From contig JAJTUP010000047.1 in the NCBI GenBank assembly GCA_021399435.1, forward strand, positions 372,001 through 436,000: 64,000 nt of DNA, written 5' to 3'. The position numbers and the translations under genes were made by a program. The notes beneath the pieces are model-generated. The model was not told the origin of the DNA and searched no databases. It saw only the letters and a list, made by a program, of their open reading frames with translations. Numbering within the stretch: the first letter of the stretch is position 1; each line of letters starts with the position of its first letter. Shown one piece after another: positions 12,598 through 24,448 of the stretch. This DNA is from Diaporthe sp. PMI_573. Taxonomy: Eukaryota > Ascomycota > Sordariomycetes > Diaporthales > Diaporthaceae.

Positions 12598-13148
12598 TTA
12601 GGAGGTTGGGTTGGGGTTCATCTGTTGCCGTGTCAGCGTTTGCTGTCCAGTTGTGGTGGAGTTTGCATGTGGGAGCCGCGAGGAGGGCATCGCGTCCATC
12701 AAGCTTCCGCATCAAAACGCACCTTCCTCTTGCCACCGGTGAGCTGCACGTTCACGAAGCGGCGAGTGTATGTGAGTCTCTTCTTTGCGCGGCCCTTACT
12801 GTGAGGTTGTTAGCGTTGAGGTTTCGGGTCATTCGGTATGAGGTCGTCATCGGCATCGCGTGATCGAAGGGTGCATCAGCAGACATACGGGGTCTTCTTC
12901 TTCTCTGTTGTCGAAAATTGGTCAGAACTTCCTCATGCATCGCAGGAGCATCAAAAATTTGCAGTGGTACGCACCTTGCTTCTCAACCTTGGGGGTCTGA
13001 GACTTGACCTTGCCGGCACGGGCGCTGTGGACAATTTTGTTAGAATTTTGTTCTTCCAGCTCGCCGCTCGCCGCTCGCCGCTGGCGGCCTCCCCTATCGG
13101 CCGTCCCAGGTGTCGCAGTCCTTACAGAGATCCGTGAACCTTTCCCAT
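12598..13148 (-). CDS. RPS30: 40S ribosomal protein eS30
   Basis: Five small exons, 13126-13148, 12975-13024, 12889-12904, 12723-12798 and 12598-12621, splice to a 62-residue protein starting MGKVHGSLARAGKVKSQ, passing through TPKVEKQEKKKTPKGRAKKR and ending GGKRKMNPNPTS. This is the full eS30 sequence and length as in other fungi. There is no N-terminal ubiquitin-like domain; in animals eS30 is made as such a fusion. Each intron has GT-AG ends: 101, 70, 90 and 101 bp. The third exon is only 16 nt and the last only 24 nt, so automated gene finding could easily miss the gene. eS30 sits on the small subunit near the decoding centre. The highly basic composition is normal for the family. The gene is divergent from the WBP11-like gene. 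Confidence 0.95.
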
Positions 13149-13510
13149 TTTCGATGATGTTCTGATCGACTGACGAAGGTTCGTTGATGGGTTGTTTGAT
13201 GAAAGTCGGTGGGTTTCGTCGGCGCTGCGTGATGAGTCGTAGACGGGCAAGACGGATTCTGTGGAATTGCACTCGTTTTTCGCCGCGCCACAGCGGGGCC
13301 AGAATTCGGGGCGAGCTCCCACTAGTGGCTGTCCGCACGTGACCTTTCGGCGTTAAGAAGATAAGACATCGCAACCGATAAGCGCATCGAGTAAAGTCCG
13401 CCTTGCTTCAGGAACTTCGAAAGACTAGCAAGCAGTACGTACCTGGACAGTTCAATCACTGGGCCTTACCACCTTGCCTGTCATTGCAGCGCACCCCCAC
13501 CCCACACAGC
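13149..13510. promoter_or_regulatory. Divergent promoter between eS30 and WBP11-like gene
   Basis: Only about 360 bases separate the two start codons, so both promoters must fit here or overlap. I see no convincing TATA box. The region is GC-moderate with CAC- and GTC-rich tracts. A shared promoter is inferred from spacing alone. Confidence 0.45.
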
Positions 13511-14365
13511 ATGCCAAAGGAACGCAACTTCAACCCCGTGCAGGCCCAGCGTAAGGCCGACAAGGCCAAGGCCATCAAGAAAGGCAAAGCAGACGTAAAC
13601 GCCAAGCGCAACGAGCGACTGGCCAAGCGGAACCCAGTACACATACAAAAACAGATCGACGACCTCAAAGCCGTGACTGCCGGCGGCGGAAAGCTCACAA
13701 GCCACGAAGAGCAGATCCTCGAGGGCCTGGAGAAAGAGCTCAAGGCTGTGCACAAGGCACGGGAGACACTCGGCGACGCGGCACCACAGTTCCGAAGCAG
13801 CGGCCCACGCCGGGATGGCGACAACGACAGGGGAGCACTGGGGAAGAGACGGAGGGACTACGACGAAGTCGAACTGAGCAGCGACAGCGATGTGCCGGAG
13901 GACGTGCGGAGCATCCCGATGCCGAGAGACACGCCGCCGCCAATCCCCAAGGAGGTCATGGACCGGTGGTGGGCCAAGAGGAGAGCCAAGATGAACGAGA
14001 ACAAGAACGCGAACCTTGAGCCATTAGGCAGCGGCAACGACAAGGGCGGCAGAGGCGAGAGGCAACCGACGACGCCCACGCCTGTGCCAGAGGCAAAGAC
14101 GGTATACGAGTCCAAACCTATAGTGCGAGATCTTCGGAAGGAGGCGGTCGCGTTTGTTCCCAGCGTGGTGAGGCACAAATTGGACAAGACCCAAGGCAAG
14201 GGCGGTTTAATGGAGCCCGAAGAGGCAGACAGGCTGGAGAAAGAGGGCTACCTGCAGAAGTCACATCACGGTGTCGAGGAACCACACTCGACAGAGCCCG
14301 GCCACGCTTCGACAACAGCACCTCGACAAGTCACGATGGAAGAAGTCGAGGACGACGAAGATTGA
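13511..14365 (+). CDS. WBP11-like pre-mRNA splicing protein
   Basis: A single-exon gene of 284 residues. It opens MPKERNFNPVQAQRKADKAKAIKKGKADVNAKR, which is the Wbp11-type N-terminus: an aromatic/Asn/Pro motif followed by a dense Lys/Ala/Arg helix. A predicted coiled segment (about 45-80, IQKQIDDLKAV ... LEGLEKELKAVHKARE) follows. The middle is charged and carries a proline motif, RDTPPPIPKEV, a candidate for WW-domain or PQBP1-type binding. Another conserved-looking block, VRDLRKEAVAFVPSVVRHK (about 213-231), precedes an acidic tail ending in EEVEDDED. Family members are nuclear and associate with the spliceosome and PP1 phosphatase. An upstream in-frame non-ATG extension exists, but the ATG with good context at 13,511 matches the family start. 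Confidence 0.8.
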   Translation: MPKERNFNPVQAQRKADKAKAIKKGKADVNAKRNERLAKRNPVHIQKQIDDLKAVTAGGGKLTSHEEQILEGLEKELKAVHKARETLGDAAPQFRSSGPRRDGDNDRGALGKRRRDYDEVELSSDSDVPEDVRSIPMPRDTPPPIPKEVMDRWWAKRRAKMNENKNANLEPLGSGNDKGGRGERQPTTPTPVPEAKTVYESKPIVRDLRKEAVAFVPSVVRHKLDKTQGKGGLMEPEEADRLEKEGYLQKSHHGVEEPHSTEPGHASTTAPRQVTMEEVEDDED

Positions 14366-15131
14366 AGCCTTGGACGTTGGACAAGGATCGTAGACTCAAA
14401 CAAACGAGACTACGCCTTCGGTTGTGTCCAGGAAATGCTCTCAGGCAAGGCACTCCAGGACCAAGGGAGAAGGCGCAAGGAAGAACATATTTGCCCACGC
14501 CGCCAACATCCTTGCAGCTCTTCCGATGCAATATGCCCCTACCACCCCTTCTCGGTGTACTACTAGCGGGCCCGTAATGCTCTGCGGCTACTCACTCAGT
14601 GTGATAGAGACGCAGCCTAGAGAAACAAGTCCGGTCGAGAGGCATGTGGCTACTGTTGGCAGACGGCCTGCCAAGCAGTGCTAGGAGTCAGGTGCGCGGA
14701 TGCGAAGAACCATACCCATTACGATGACAATCTTTCGAACCTGTAGACCGTAAAAAATCACCGCTAACAGATGACTCCTAGACGGGCGCTAAGAGGTACT
14801 GCCACCAGGTACAAATGCAACTGATTAAATCCTTACATAATGGAATCGAGCAATGCGCAATACAGTATGTGATTGCCATGACCAACCCTTTCCGGGCCGA
14901 GTATTGCCTGGGACCCCTCTTCCGAGAGCGGATATGTGTAAAAACCCGGCAAATCCGCTCACCGGTAATTTGGACTGCTATGAACGATCAATTGTGTCCA
15001 AACCTTTTTTTTTTTCGGTGAGGTTTCGGTCTGGTTTGTTGTCGACGAGGACCCACTCTACTCGGGAGCTTTACGCAGTAAAGTTGTGAACCATTCTTTA
15101 TAACTATAATAAGCAGTGAGACAGTCTTAAA
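14366..15131. other. Intergenic region
   Basis: No gene is supported. It contains a short T-tract at about 15,005-15,015 and lies upstream of the MCT-type transporter. This marks the likely change from conserved housekeeping genes to the accessory cluster. Confidence 0.4.
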
Positions 15132-16981
15132 ATGGCAGAGCCTAAAGGCTCACTGGACAATGGTCGTGCACCTGACTTGGTAAACGAAAAGGCTCCGGCC
15201 AACGGCGGCGACGGCGGCGACGACGACGACAACAACAACAACAACAACAGCGGCAACAATAATTACTTTGACCCCGGCAGCGGCAGCAGCAATACCGCTC
15301 CGCCGCCTCTATTCGTTGTTCCCAGCAACGCAGACCATGAACCGGGGAGAGACGCAGCCTCATCGGCCGGCGACGGCGAGTCTTATCCGGAGGGAGGGCT
15401 TCGGGCATGGCTCGTCGTCCTCGGCACCTGGCTGGCGCTCCTATCGTCACTCGGCCTCATGAATACTCTCGCAACATTCCAGACCTATTTGACGGAAAAC
15501 CAGCTCAGAGATTATGACGAGGGCACGGTTGGCTGGGTATTCTCCTTATACACGTTCGTCGTGTTCTTCGGGGGCTTATTCATCGGTCCCATTTTCGACA
15601 AGCATGGGCCGAGGTGGCTGGTCCTAACGGGCACCGTGTTCGTCGGTGCCAGCATGATGCTGTTCAGCATCTCCACAGGTAAAGCAATCAGCAACTCTTT
15701 TCGACCCCGCCGAGAAAGCCTCTCAACACATCCGCTGACGCAAGCATGCACTCAGAGCTATGGCACTTCATCCTCTCCTTCGGCGTCTTCTGCGGCCTGG
15801 GCTGCTCCCTGCTCTTCACCCCGTCCCTCGCGGCCGTGGGCCACTTCTTCCAGGCGCGGCGGGGCCTCGCAACGGGGATCGCCTCCACGGGCGGCAGCAT
15901 CGGCGGCATCGTGTTCCCGCTGATGCTGCAGTCGCTGTTCCCGCGCCTGGGCTGGGGCTGGTCTGTCCGCGCCCTGGGCTTCACCGTGCTGGGCATTTGC
16001 GGCTGTGCAAACTTCCTCATCCGCTCGCGTCTCCCGCCAGCCCAGGGCGCCAGCGCCCGGCCCGACTTCAACATCTTCCGCAACCGCGCCTTCACGCTGA
16101 CCACGCTGGGCAGTAAGCAGCTTCTGGATACAATCTTAACCCCTTCCAGAAGAAAACCCTCCCCTCTGTGGCCTAGCCTCAGAGAACTTGTCACGCTGGT
16201 GGCTTGAGATAGGCTATGGCCACACTGTGGCCTTTTATTTCCCCTATTTGTATAAAAACTACTCCCTTGGTGCTCTGATAGCTGACTCTGAAATGCTGCA
16301 GTGTTCCTGCTCGAGCTTGCGCTCTTCATTCCCCTCACATACATTTCCTCCTATGCGCGGTCCAAGGGCTTCTCAGAGGCCTTCTCCTTCCAGATACTGC
16401 CCGTAAGCAGCTTCTGGATACAATCTTAACCCCTTCCAGAAGAAACAACCTCCCCTCTGTGGCCCTTTATTTCCCCTATTTGTATGAAACTACTCCTTTG
16501 GTGCTCTGATAACTGACCCTGAATGCTGCAGATCCTCAACGCCGCTTCCGCCTTTGGTCGTGCCCTGCCGGGCTACTGGGGTGACAAGATTGGTCCTTTC
16601 AATATTAATATCATCATGATTGTCTTTTCGATAATCTCGTGCCTCGCCATCTGGCTACCTGCTGGTTCCTACACTGCCGGTCTGATACTGTTCGCGGTGA
16701 CCTTTGGTTTTGCCAGCGGCAGCAACATCAGCATCACACCTGTTTGCATAGGCATGCTGTGCAAGACTCAGAACTACGGGCGGTACTACGCGACGTGCTA
16801 CACTGTCGTCAGCTTTGGCTGCCTGGTGGGTGTGCCTATCGGTGGCAATATCCTAACCTCTAATGGAGGCGATTACTGGGGGGTTATTGTCTTCACTGGA
16901 CTTGTGTACCTAGGTGCTCTTATATCTCTGTACCTTGCAAAAGTGTGCAGGGTTGGTTGGAAGTTATGGATTATCTTCTGA
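15132..16981 (+). CDS. MFS transporter, monocarboxylate (MCT)-like
   Basis: Four exons, 15132-15678, 15756-16112, 16302-16402 and 16532-16981, encode 484 residues. The first ~80 residues are a cytoplasmic low-complexity tail coded by GAC/AAC/GGC repeats. Twelve hydrophobic helices follow, starting at PEGGLRAWLVVLGTWLALLSSLG, which is the fungal MCT-type beginning. The signature GPIFDKHGPRWL lies in loop 2-3, and helix 5 has GLATGIASTGGSIGGIVFP. The second half begins after FLLELALFIPLTYI. Such proteins move monocarboxylates or small acids across the plasma membrane, and homologues often sit in metabolite clusters; the substrate here is unknown. Introns 2 and 3 are near copies of each other and of an intron in another transporter of this window (see the intron entries). 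The splice models restore an unbroken MFS sequence. It is convergent with the PKS gene, whose 3' end lies 530 bases away. Confidence 0.88.
16113..16301 (+). mobile_element. Introner-like element A (intron 2 of MCT-like gene)
   Basis: A 189-bp intron that starts GTAAGCAGCTTCTGGATACA and ends with a GCTGAC branch site and ATGCTGCAG. It contains inverted arms CTTCTGGA/TCCAGAAG (16121-16128 and 16145-16152) and a 15-base palindromic hairpin GGCCACA-C-TGTGGCC (16218-16232). The whole intron recurs as element C at 37.7 kb and, with an internal deletion, as element B. It interrupts a codon after its first base. Confidence 0.75.
16403..16531 (+). mobile_element. Introner-like element B (intron 3 of MCT-like gene)
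   Basis: A 129-bp intron nearly identical to element A at both ends but lacking 60 internal bases. The missing part lies between two CTGTGGCC repeats present in A, so B looks like an A-type copy that lost one repeat and the intervening DNA. It falls between codons (phase 0). The 101-bp exon between A and B is unique, so the pair did not arise by simple duplication of a gene segment. Confidence 0.75.
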
Positions 16982-17512
16982 AGCAGAGAGTGAAATAATT
17001 CCCGCTTTACCCAATCTCTACTATATTGTCTCTTGGAAGTCAAGATCCTACGAACTCCCTACATGAATAATGACCCATGTGGTCTGCTCCGATCATTCTT
17101 CGCTCAACAGGGCAGCATGACTATCACGGCGGGACGGGTGCCCATTGAGGGATCATCCAGAAGCCCTTCCAGAGTGACATAAATCCCTGACCAGCCGAAT
17201 TCTGGAGATGTCCAATCCCATGTTCAACATAAACCCTCGTACATCTTTGGGCAGATCAGATTTCATCACGAATTGCAAGGTCTTTTGCTGACATAAAAAA
17301 AAAACTTATCATTACATGCACTAGGGCTGAACATCTACACATAAGTATACCTATCGCGGACCCTCTCGCGTCGTTCTTTTCGGTACCTCTGTCCTTTTAA
17401 CTCGAGGTCTGGTCCCTGGCCATGACCGACCATGTGTCTTCCAGAGGATCTTACTTTTCTCTCCGCAACACAACTAGTATATATTTACTGCGTTCACCAA
17501 AATCCCTCAGCC
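16982..17512. other. Convergent intergenic region
   Basis: Shared 3' region of the MCT-like transporter (plus) and the PKS (minus). An A-tract lies at about 17,295. No gene is seen. Confidence 0.45.
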
Positions 17513-20500
17513 CTATGCACCAAAACAGCCCTTCTCCGCAATAGACCGCGCCAGCTCCATGATCGATGCGGCACCAATGACCTCCATATCGCTGACCTTC
17601 ACGCCCGTGTTCTTGAAGATCCAGCTGCGGAAGGATGATGTGACGAGGGAGTCGACACCGTACGCCGTGAGAGACTTGTCCACGTCCATGTCATTGGCGG
17701 ACATGCTCAGGGAGAATGATAGGTACTCGACACAGCCTAACAGAGCGACATTGGCAGCCTCGTCCAGGGAATCGGCCGACTTGAGCGCCGCAATCAGCAC
17801 CTTGCCGCTGTTCTGCGAGGACATGCTCGTGGAGATTGAGGAGCCCAATGTCGTGTTTCCGGAAGCGTCAAACTGCAGATCCGGGAGGTCGAGCTCGTTA
17901 AGGACCTCGAACATCTTGGTCTCGGCCCAGAAGGGGTCAGCGACCTCGTTTTGGCGGATGAGGCCGCCAGTGCCCACGCCAGTGACGACCTGTGCGGGCA
18001 AGAGGAGAGCGTCGCTGGTGCAGCCCGCCATGGCCCGCTCCACAAGGAATAGGAAGTTCTTCAGGGAGACAGTGAAGAAACCGCTGGCCTTGAGAACAGC
18101 CAAGGTCTTCTCGTCCCCCTCCAACATTCCAGCACCCATGACGGGGCCAAGGTCGAGGGAAACGGAGTTTTTGAGGCCCAGGTACGCGCGGTGGCGGGCC
18201 AAGGCGTCCTGGAAACAGTTACCTGCCGCGTAATTCGCCTGACCTCGGTTGCCGATCACGCCGGAGGCAGAAGACAAGAAGACCAGGAAGTCCATATCAT
18301 CAGGCAGAACATTGTGAAGGTTCCACGAGCCAATCATCTTGGGGCGAGTAGCGGCTGTCCAATCTTCGTACGACATGCTCTCCCACATCGCATCAGCCAC
18401 CACCGCAGCGCACTGAACGGCACCCCTGATAGGCGGCATGCCGGTGCTTGAAATGGCTCGGCGAAGGTCATCTTCGTCACAGACATCGACAGGGAGAGCC
18501 AGGGCTTTCACACCGCGGCGTGACATCAATGACAGGAATCGAACGTCTTCGAGCGTCTGTGCGCCTGAACGAGAAACAAATAGCAGGTGGCGTGCTCCAC
18601 GGTCAGCCATCAGGCCAGCCACAGCCTTGCCTAGGCCGCCTAAGCCACCAACAAGGACATATGTCACATCCGGCTGCAAGACCAGATGAGTAAGGGGGTT
18701 CGTGCAGACTCGGATATGGGATCCGGAAGTGAATTGAAGCGTGTTGAGGTGACGGCCGGGGTTTGCGGCCATGGAATCCCAAAGTCGGTCAATGTGTTCA
18801 AGTGGCTCCTCGCGGATGAGGTCTGGAGACGGAGGGCCGAGGCGATCCTCCAGGATGAGCTTGAGTACATCCTCCCATGCCTTTGCGATGTTCCTGGGTC
18901 TCTTCTTTGCGACTTCAAAGAGGTCGAATTTGTGGATGGAGACGGTATCATACTGAGGAGCGATAGACACACCGGACAAAGCAGTGTTACTGACAAGGAA
19001 AATGTGGCCATTGTCTCCAACACACTGGGAACTTTGGTCTAAGTGGTCAATCGTCGGCGAGAACACGCAGTCCACACCGTTACCTGCTGTGAGGTGCATG
19101 AGCTGCTCAGACAAGGCATTCTTGCTAACATCAACGATGTGCTCCAGCGGCAGGCCGTAGTGCTGGTTCAGATCGGATCGCTGTTTAGCATTGAATACAC
19201 CGGCGAAAACTGTTGCCCCGAGATATTGAGCAACGCGGATTGCGGCATCACCGTAGGGGCCTGCGGCACAATGTATGAAGACGATATCTCCGGATGAAAG
19301 GCCTGCGATGTTGTTGAAGCGATGATACGCGCAGGTCAAAGCCGCTGGGCTCAAGCCTCGGATCCTGGACTGGCTGTGGAGTTGGTGAACGAATATTTGA
19401 TCGACAGTAATCACTGACTGAACCGTATCGCGGGCCAGAGCGACTACTAGGCTGCCAACCGTGATTCTGGTGACACTCCGCCCAACCCGTTCCGCGGTAC
19501 CGATGACATCGACACCTAAGCTACTCTCGCTGCTTCGGCCCAAGATCGTCTCCAGATCAACTTGGTAGAGGTTTGTGCTGTGAACGGTGATGAGAACCTC
19601 ATAGGGCCCAGGCGCCAGCTCGGCAGCGTCGTTCACCTCAAAGTATGTGCTTCTTGCATCTGTGCTCGGCGCAAATTTGAGCTTCAGTGGCTGAGGGAAA
19701 GTTCCGAAACGCACAGTGTCTACGCGTACCGCTTGATCATGACCGTTTTCGATCACCGAATTGATGGCTCCAAGTGGATGGAGTCTAGCAGCGAAGAGCT
19801 TGCTGTCGCGAAGAGAGTATTCGACTTCGGGTACCTCAACCTTGTCAGCCTCGGAGAAAGAATTGTTGAAAATGATTTGGATTGCAGATGTGGCCACAGA
19901 TGCATCAAGTTCGTTTTCAATGACACCAAGATCCAGGTTCACAATGCGCTTCGAAGAATCTTCCGAGCGAACGGTCCTGGCCAAGCCTTGGAAAGGGGCG
20001 AGCAACGGCATCTCTGCGGTCTTCTGAGCTCCAGTTGTCACCCAAAGCAGACCAGGATTGGCCTTCATGAGCAGCTTTATTTGATCGAAAGCTGAGAGGG
20101 ACATGTTGAATACAAGTGGTTGATCGACTTCGACAAGAGAGATGCAGTGCTTGCTCGCTTGCTGTGGAGTCAGTTGAGACAGCTTAACGTGCTCGGCGTG
20201 GGGAAGAGTAAGGGCTTGGGACAGGCGGTTGGTCGCCTCACCAAGATCACCGTCTGGGAGTAGAACGACCAGAGGGCCACCATTGTGGATTGGCAGCCCA
20301 TGTATGCCGGGCAAGACAGTATAGAGTTCCTCCCAAACAAGCTCGCTGCAGAGGTGCCGGTTGCTCGGCAGGAATCCGGATGCGCCTGAAGACGCAAGTT
20401 TAATAAACTCCATGCCGTTCACAACAACCATGGGCTTACTGAAGATGGAATCCGACATCACAATGTCTGCCACGGCTTCACGGATACCCTTGCGCCGAGC

Positions 20501-23500
20501 GCTGGCATATCCATGAAACTCTGCACCATCCCCCTTCAACATGTCGGGCGAAAAGGAGATCTGCCGGATGCAAGACGGGACCATCGATTCATCACCAACA
20601 GCGAAAACTGTCTGGAACATGGCGTCGAGAGTGGCCGGATGAATCAGGTGATCATACTCGAACTGCGCTGGCATTTTGGACTTGGTGTCGGGAATGCGAA
20701 CAACGCTGGTGCAGGAGCGCTGACTCCTCGCCAGGGAGACGACGTTCTGGAACAGTGGCCCATAGTTCATGCCAATCCCACCTAGCCTCTCGTATAGGGA
20801 GCTGGCGCTGATTTCCTGCGTGCACTCGGAGAGTAGTCCCCAGTATGTGTCTCGGTAATCTCGGCACCGAATGCTCTCAGCGGTAGCCTCGTCCGCTAGC
20901 CTTCCGCCGTAAGAGATATTGATCAGACCATTTGCGTTCTCCTGCCAAGGGCCATGCTCCGTCCTCGTCTCGATCGAGAAAGAGTAGGCCGCGATGGCCT
21001 TGATGGCATCTGGCGGCGGGACCTTCAATGCCTGCGTGGTGAGCATGTGCTCCATGCCGTGCTGGCTTGCTGGGATGACGACTGGCTTGACAATAATAAA
21101 GTTGGAGATTTGATAGGAATCCACCCTTAATGAAGGATCACTACATTGCCTTGCAGCCTCCAAGGCCATCGTGATCAGACCGGCCGCAGGGTAAATGATG
21201 ACCTTTTGAACCTTGTGATCAGCCAACCATGGATTCTCATGGAGCCTCAGATAGCCACGCCAGCGAGAGCTCTGAGGAGTGGATTCAGCCACCGGGGCAC
21301 CGATCAGGTCCTTACGACCATGCCTCCGTTGTCGGAGGGCTGTGCCTAGGTGTGATTCAAACCAATAATTCTTGGAGTGATTGAAGGGGTATGGAGGGAG
21401 ATCAACAAGAAGCTGTGGCAAGAGGCCCTCTTTGCTTCTACACACCCACGAAAAGTCGGCGGGGCAACCGCGCGCCCATAGATTGCCCAAAGCCGTCAGG
21501 GCGGTGACAGAAGCGTTCTCGTTCCGCTTGAGAAACGGAATGTGAGGGAGCTCCATTGTTGCCTTTCCCGGAGTGAGAGTAGCGACAATCTCCCGAACAG
21601 ACCTGGCTAGCACCACAGCAGGACTAATCTCGAGCACGAGCTTCGGCTTGATGGCTTGGTACATGTTGAAGAAGGCCTGGCTGAACAGCACAGGGGATGT
21701 CAGATTCTTGGACCAGTACTCAGCACCCACTTCCAAAGCAAATATCTCCTCACCGGTGACAGATGAGAACATTCGTGGACCTTGCGCGGTGCTGACAGGC
21801 CTCACTTCGCCTAGAGACTTCTGATAGCTCTGTGCGATCAAGTGCATGTGGTGGGAGTGATAGGCTGTCGAGACGACCAGTAGCCGGTGAGAGATGTCGT
21901 CCTCTTCCATCTCCTGTGCGAGGTAGAGAACTTGCTCCTTATCGCCAGAAAGGGTGACAGAGACCGGACTATTCTCACAAGCAACAGTGACAGTGCCAGG
22001 AGGGACCCGGCGGATGTATTCCTGTACCCGCAAAGCGGGCAGGCCGACAGCCATCATGAGCCCCTCGACATTTGGATGCGAGTATTGAAGCGATTGCGCG
22101 TACTCGCCGCGTCGAAAAGAGATGAGCCAAGCCTCCTCTTTGGTCAAGAATCCAGCAGCGTATGCGGCGGCGATCTCCCCAGATGAGTGACCCACCACTG
22201 CTGTGGGCAGCATGCCGGATGCCTTGAGCAAGTCGACGAGTGCAATTTGAACCGCAGTGGTGGCTGGCTGTGCAATCCTGGGCTCGTTAATGCGACTCAG
22301 GGAAGGAACATCGTGCATCAGCTCCTGCAGAAGATCGAAATCACTCGCCACGGTCTTAGAAAGATACTTGGAAGCCCCAACCAGGCTACTTCTGAAGGGC
22401 TCAAATTCCATCAGCTCTCGGCCCATGGCGTACCACTGAGCGCCTTGTCCACAGAAGACCGAGACCTGGGCAGGAGCCGCATCGTCAGAAGGGAGAAGGC
22501 GTTGGATGCTGAGACGTTCTGGTTCGGCGAGCTGCCGGTAGAGGTCAGTCGTAGATCGTGCAGTGAAGCAGGCCTTGAACTCGAGGGCCGAACGACGCGA
22601 CATCGTGTAAGCGTAGTTTGCCAGCAGGCTGGGGTCCGAGGTGTGATCCGCAACGTAAGACGCGTGCCTCGAGGCAATTCTGGCAATGCCATTTCTCTCA
22701 TGGGACGAGACAAGGATCAGCTGAGTGGAAGCGAAGGTCTTCTGCCTCTTAGTCAGGCCTGCCGAAACCGTGGTGGGCAGTGAACGGTGGTTGCCGGACA
22801 AGCACCGTTCGGCGAGATATGAGCCTGCATCGTCGAGGATTACGTGGGCATTCGTGCCTCCGAATCCAAAGCAATTGACGCTTGCACGTCGAAGACCGTC
22901 CAACGGCCAGTTGGTGAGTGAAGTCGGGACCTGAGAAAGGAAGGAGAGAGGTCAGCCTCGCATTACATAGCCAAAGCTCACCGTGCAACGACACAAACAG
23001 CACCATCCAGAACCATTCTCTCGATGGCCACAGTAATCGATGAAGTACATACCTTGATCTTCCACTCGTCGAACTTGATATCTGGGTTCCCGGCCAAGGG
23101 GTCGAAATACAGGTTCTTTGGTATCTGTCCTCGCTCAACAGCCAGCACTGCCTTGATCAGACCAGCTATGCCCGCCGCACCCTCGAGATGGCCTATGTTG
23201 GGCTTGATCGAGCCAATGAGTATGGGGTTGTCGTCGCCGCGACTGCCACAGAACGCCCGGGAGACGGCGAAACACTCTTTGGGGTCGCCTGCCGGGGTCC
23301 CCGTGCCGTGGCATTCGACATAGGCAGTCTGGTCGACGTCCAGCCCGGCCTCCTTATATACCGCCCGGATGTTGGAGAGCTGTGCGTCGGAGCTGGGCAT
23401 GGTGATGCCTGGGGTCCTGCCGTCCTGGTTCACGCGGGATCCGCGGATGACCGCGCGGATGGTGTCGTTGTCGCGCATCGCATCCTCGAGACGTTTCAGT

Positions 23501-24448
23501 ACGACCACGCCGACACCCTCACCACGGCCGTAGCCCTCAGCCTTGTTCGTGAACGTGAAACACTTGCCGCTCTTCCCGAGGAAATTGAGCGCTGTCATGG
23601 GCATCATGGTAGCAGGAGTCAGGATCAAGCCGACTCCCGCAGCGATAGCCATGCTGGCTCGTCCGGTCCGGAGGTCTTGACAGCAATTGTGTACAGCAAC
23701 CAACCCTGCGCTGCATCCTGTATCCACAGTCTGGCTGGGTCCTCGAAGGTTGAATTGGTACGAGATGCGGTTGGAAAGCATCGCCGCACCGGTTCCGGTT
23801 GCCGCATACTGAGGCGCCCAATCCGGGTCTCGCAGGATGATTTGCTCGTAGTCTGCAGGTTATGACGAGTTGGCTTCCAAGTCTGGTTGGAGTGAGATGG
23901 CTAAGGGGGCCCGGCTTACCCTTCACAAACGTTCCTACGTTGACTGTAGTCTCACTCAGGTCGAGCGACTCTTTGGAGTAGCCGGCTGTGTACGTAGTGA
24001 GTGAAAGGAAGTCCCTTGCGGAATTATGGGGCTGCATTACCGTTTTCGAGTGCCTGATACGTAACCTCAAGCAAGATGCGCTGCTGCGGGTCGATCGCGT
24101 GTGCTTCAGCCTGAGAAATGTTGAAGAACTGTTTTGATTGATGGTTAGTCTCTGATTTTAGTGCATGTGTGGATGTTGGCCACATACAGCAGCATCAAAG
24201 GCTTTGATGTCATCCCTGAGGAAGTGAGCCCCCCTGAAGCCAATCGAGCCTTGACGTTGCCCACTTGGGTGATAAAAGCCATCGATGTTGAGACGATCGC
24301 GAGGAAATTCTGACCAGGCATTGCCGCCTTCCTTAAGCATATTGAATAGCGACTCGACATTATCGCCGTCTCCAGGGAAGCGGCAGGCTGTTCCGACGAT
24401 TGCGACAGGTACAACGGCATCGTCGTCTGAGATGAGATCTTCACCCAT
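17513..24448 (-). CDS. Highly reducing type I polyketide synthase (KS-AT-DH-ER-KR-ACP)
   Basis: Five exons, 24188-24448, 24041-24128, 23920-23985, 23053-23852 and 17513-22930, give 2,210 residues. The KS has VDTGCSAG (Cys185), ECHGTGT (His320) and KPNIGH (His360). The AT has GHSSGE (Ser654). The DH has His977 in [14 protein letters not shown] and the second half motif [10 protein letters not shown]; the usual Gly of HxxxGxxxxP is Lys. No SAM-binding methyltransferase motif is visible. The ER-like region (about 1450-1785) reads [10 protein letters not shown] where AAGGVG is usual and is otherwise weakly conserved, so it may be inactive. The KR has GGLGGLG (from 1833) and Tyr1972. The ACP has GVDSL (Ser2166). 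No thioesterase or reductase ends the protein, so release must use another enzyme. It builds a polyketide from acetate/malonate units; the product is unknown. The ATG at 24,448 begins MGEDLIS directly before the KS. Confidence 0.93.
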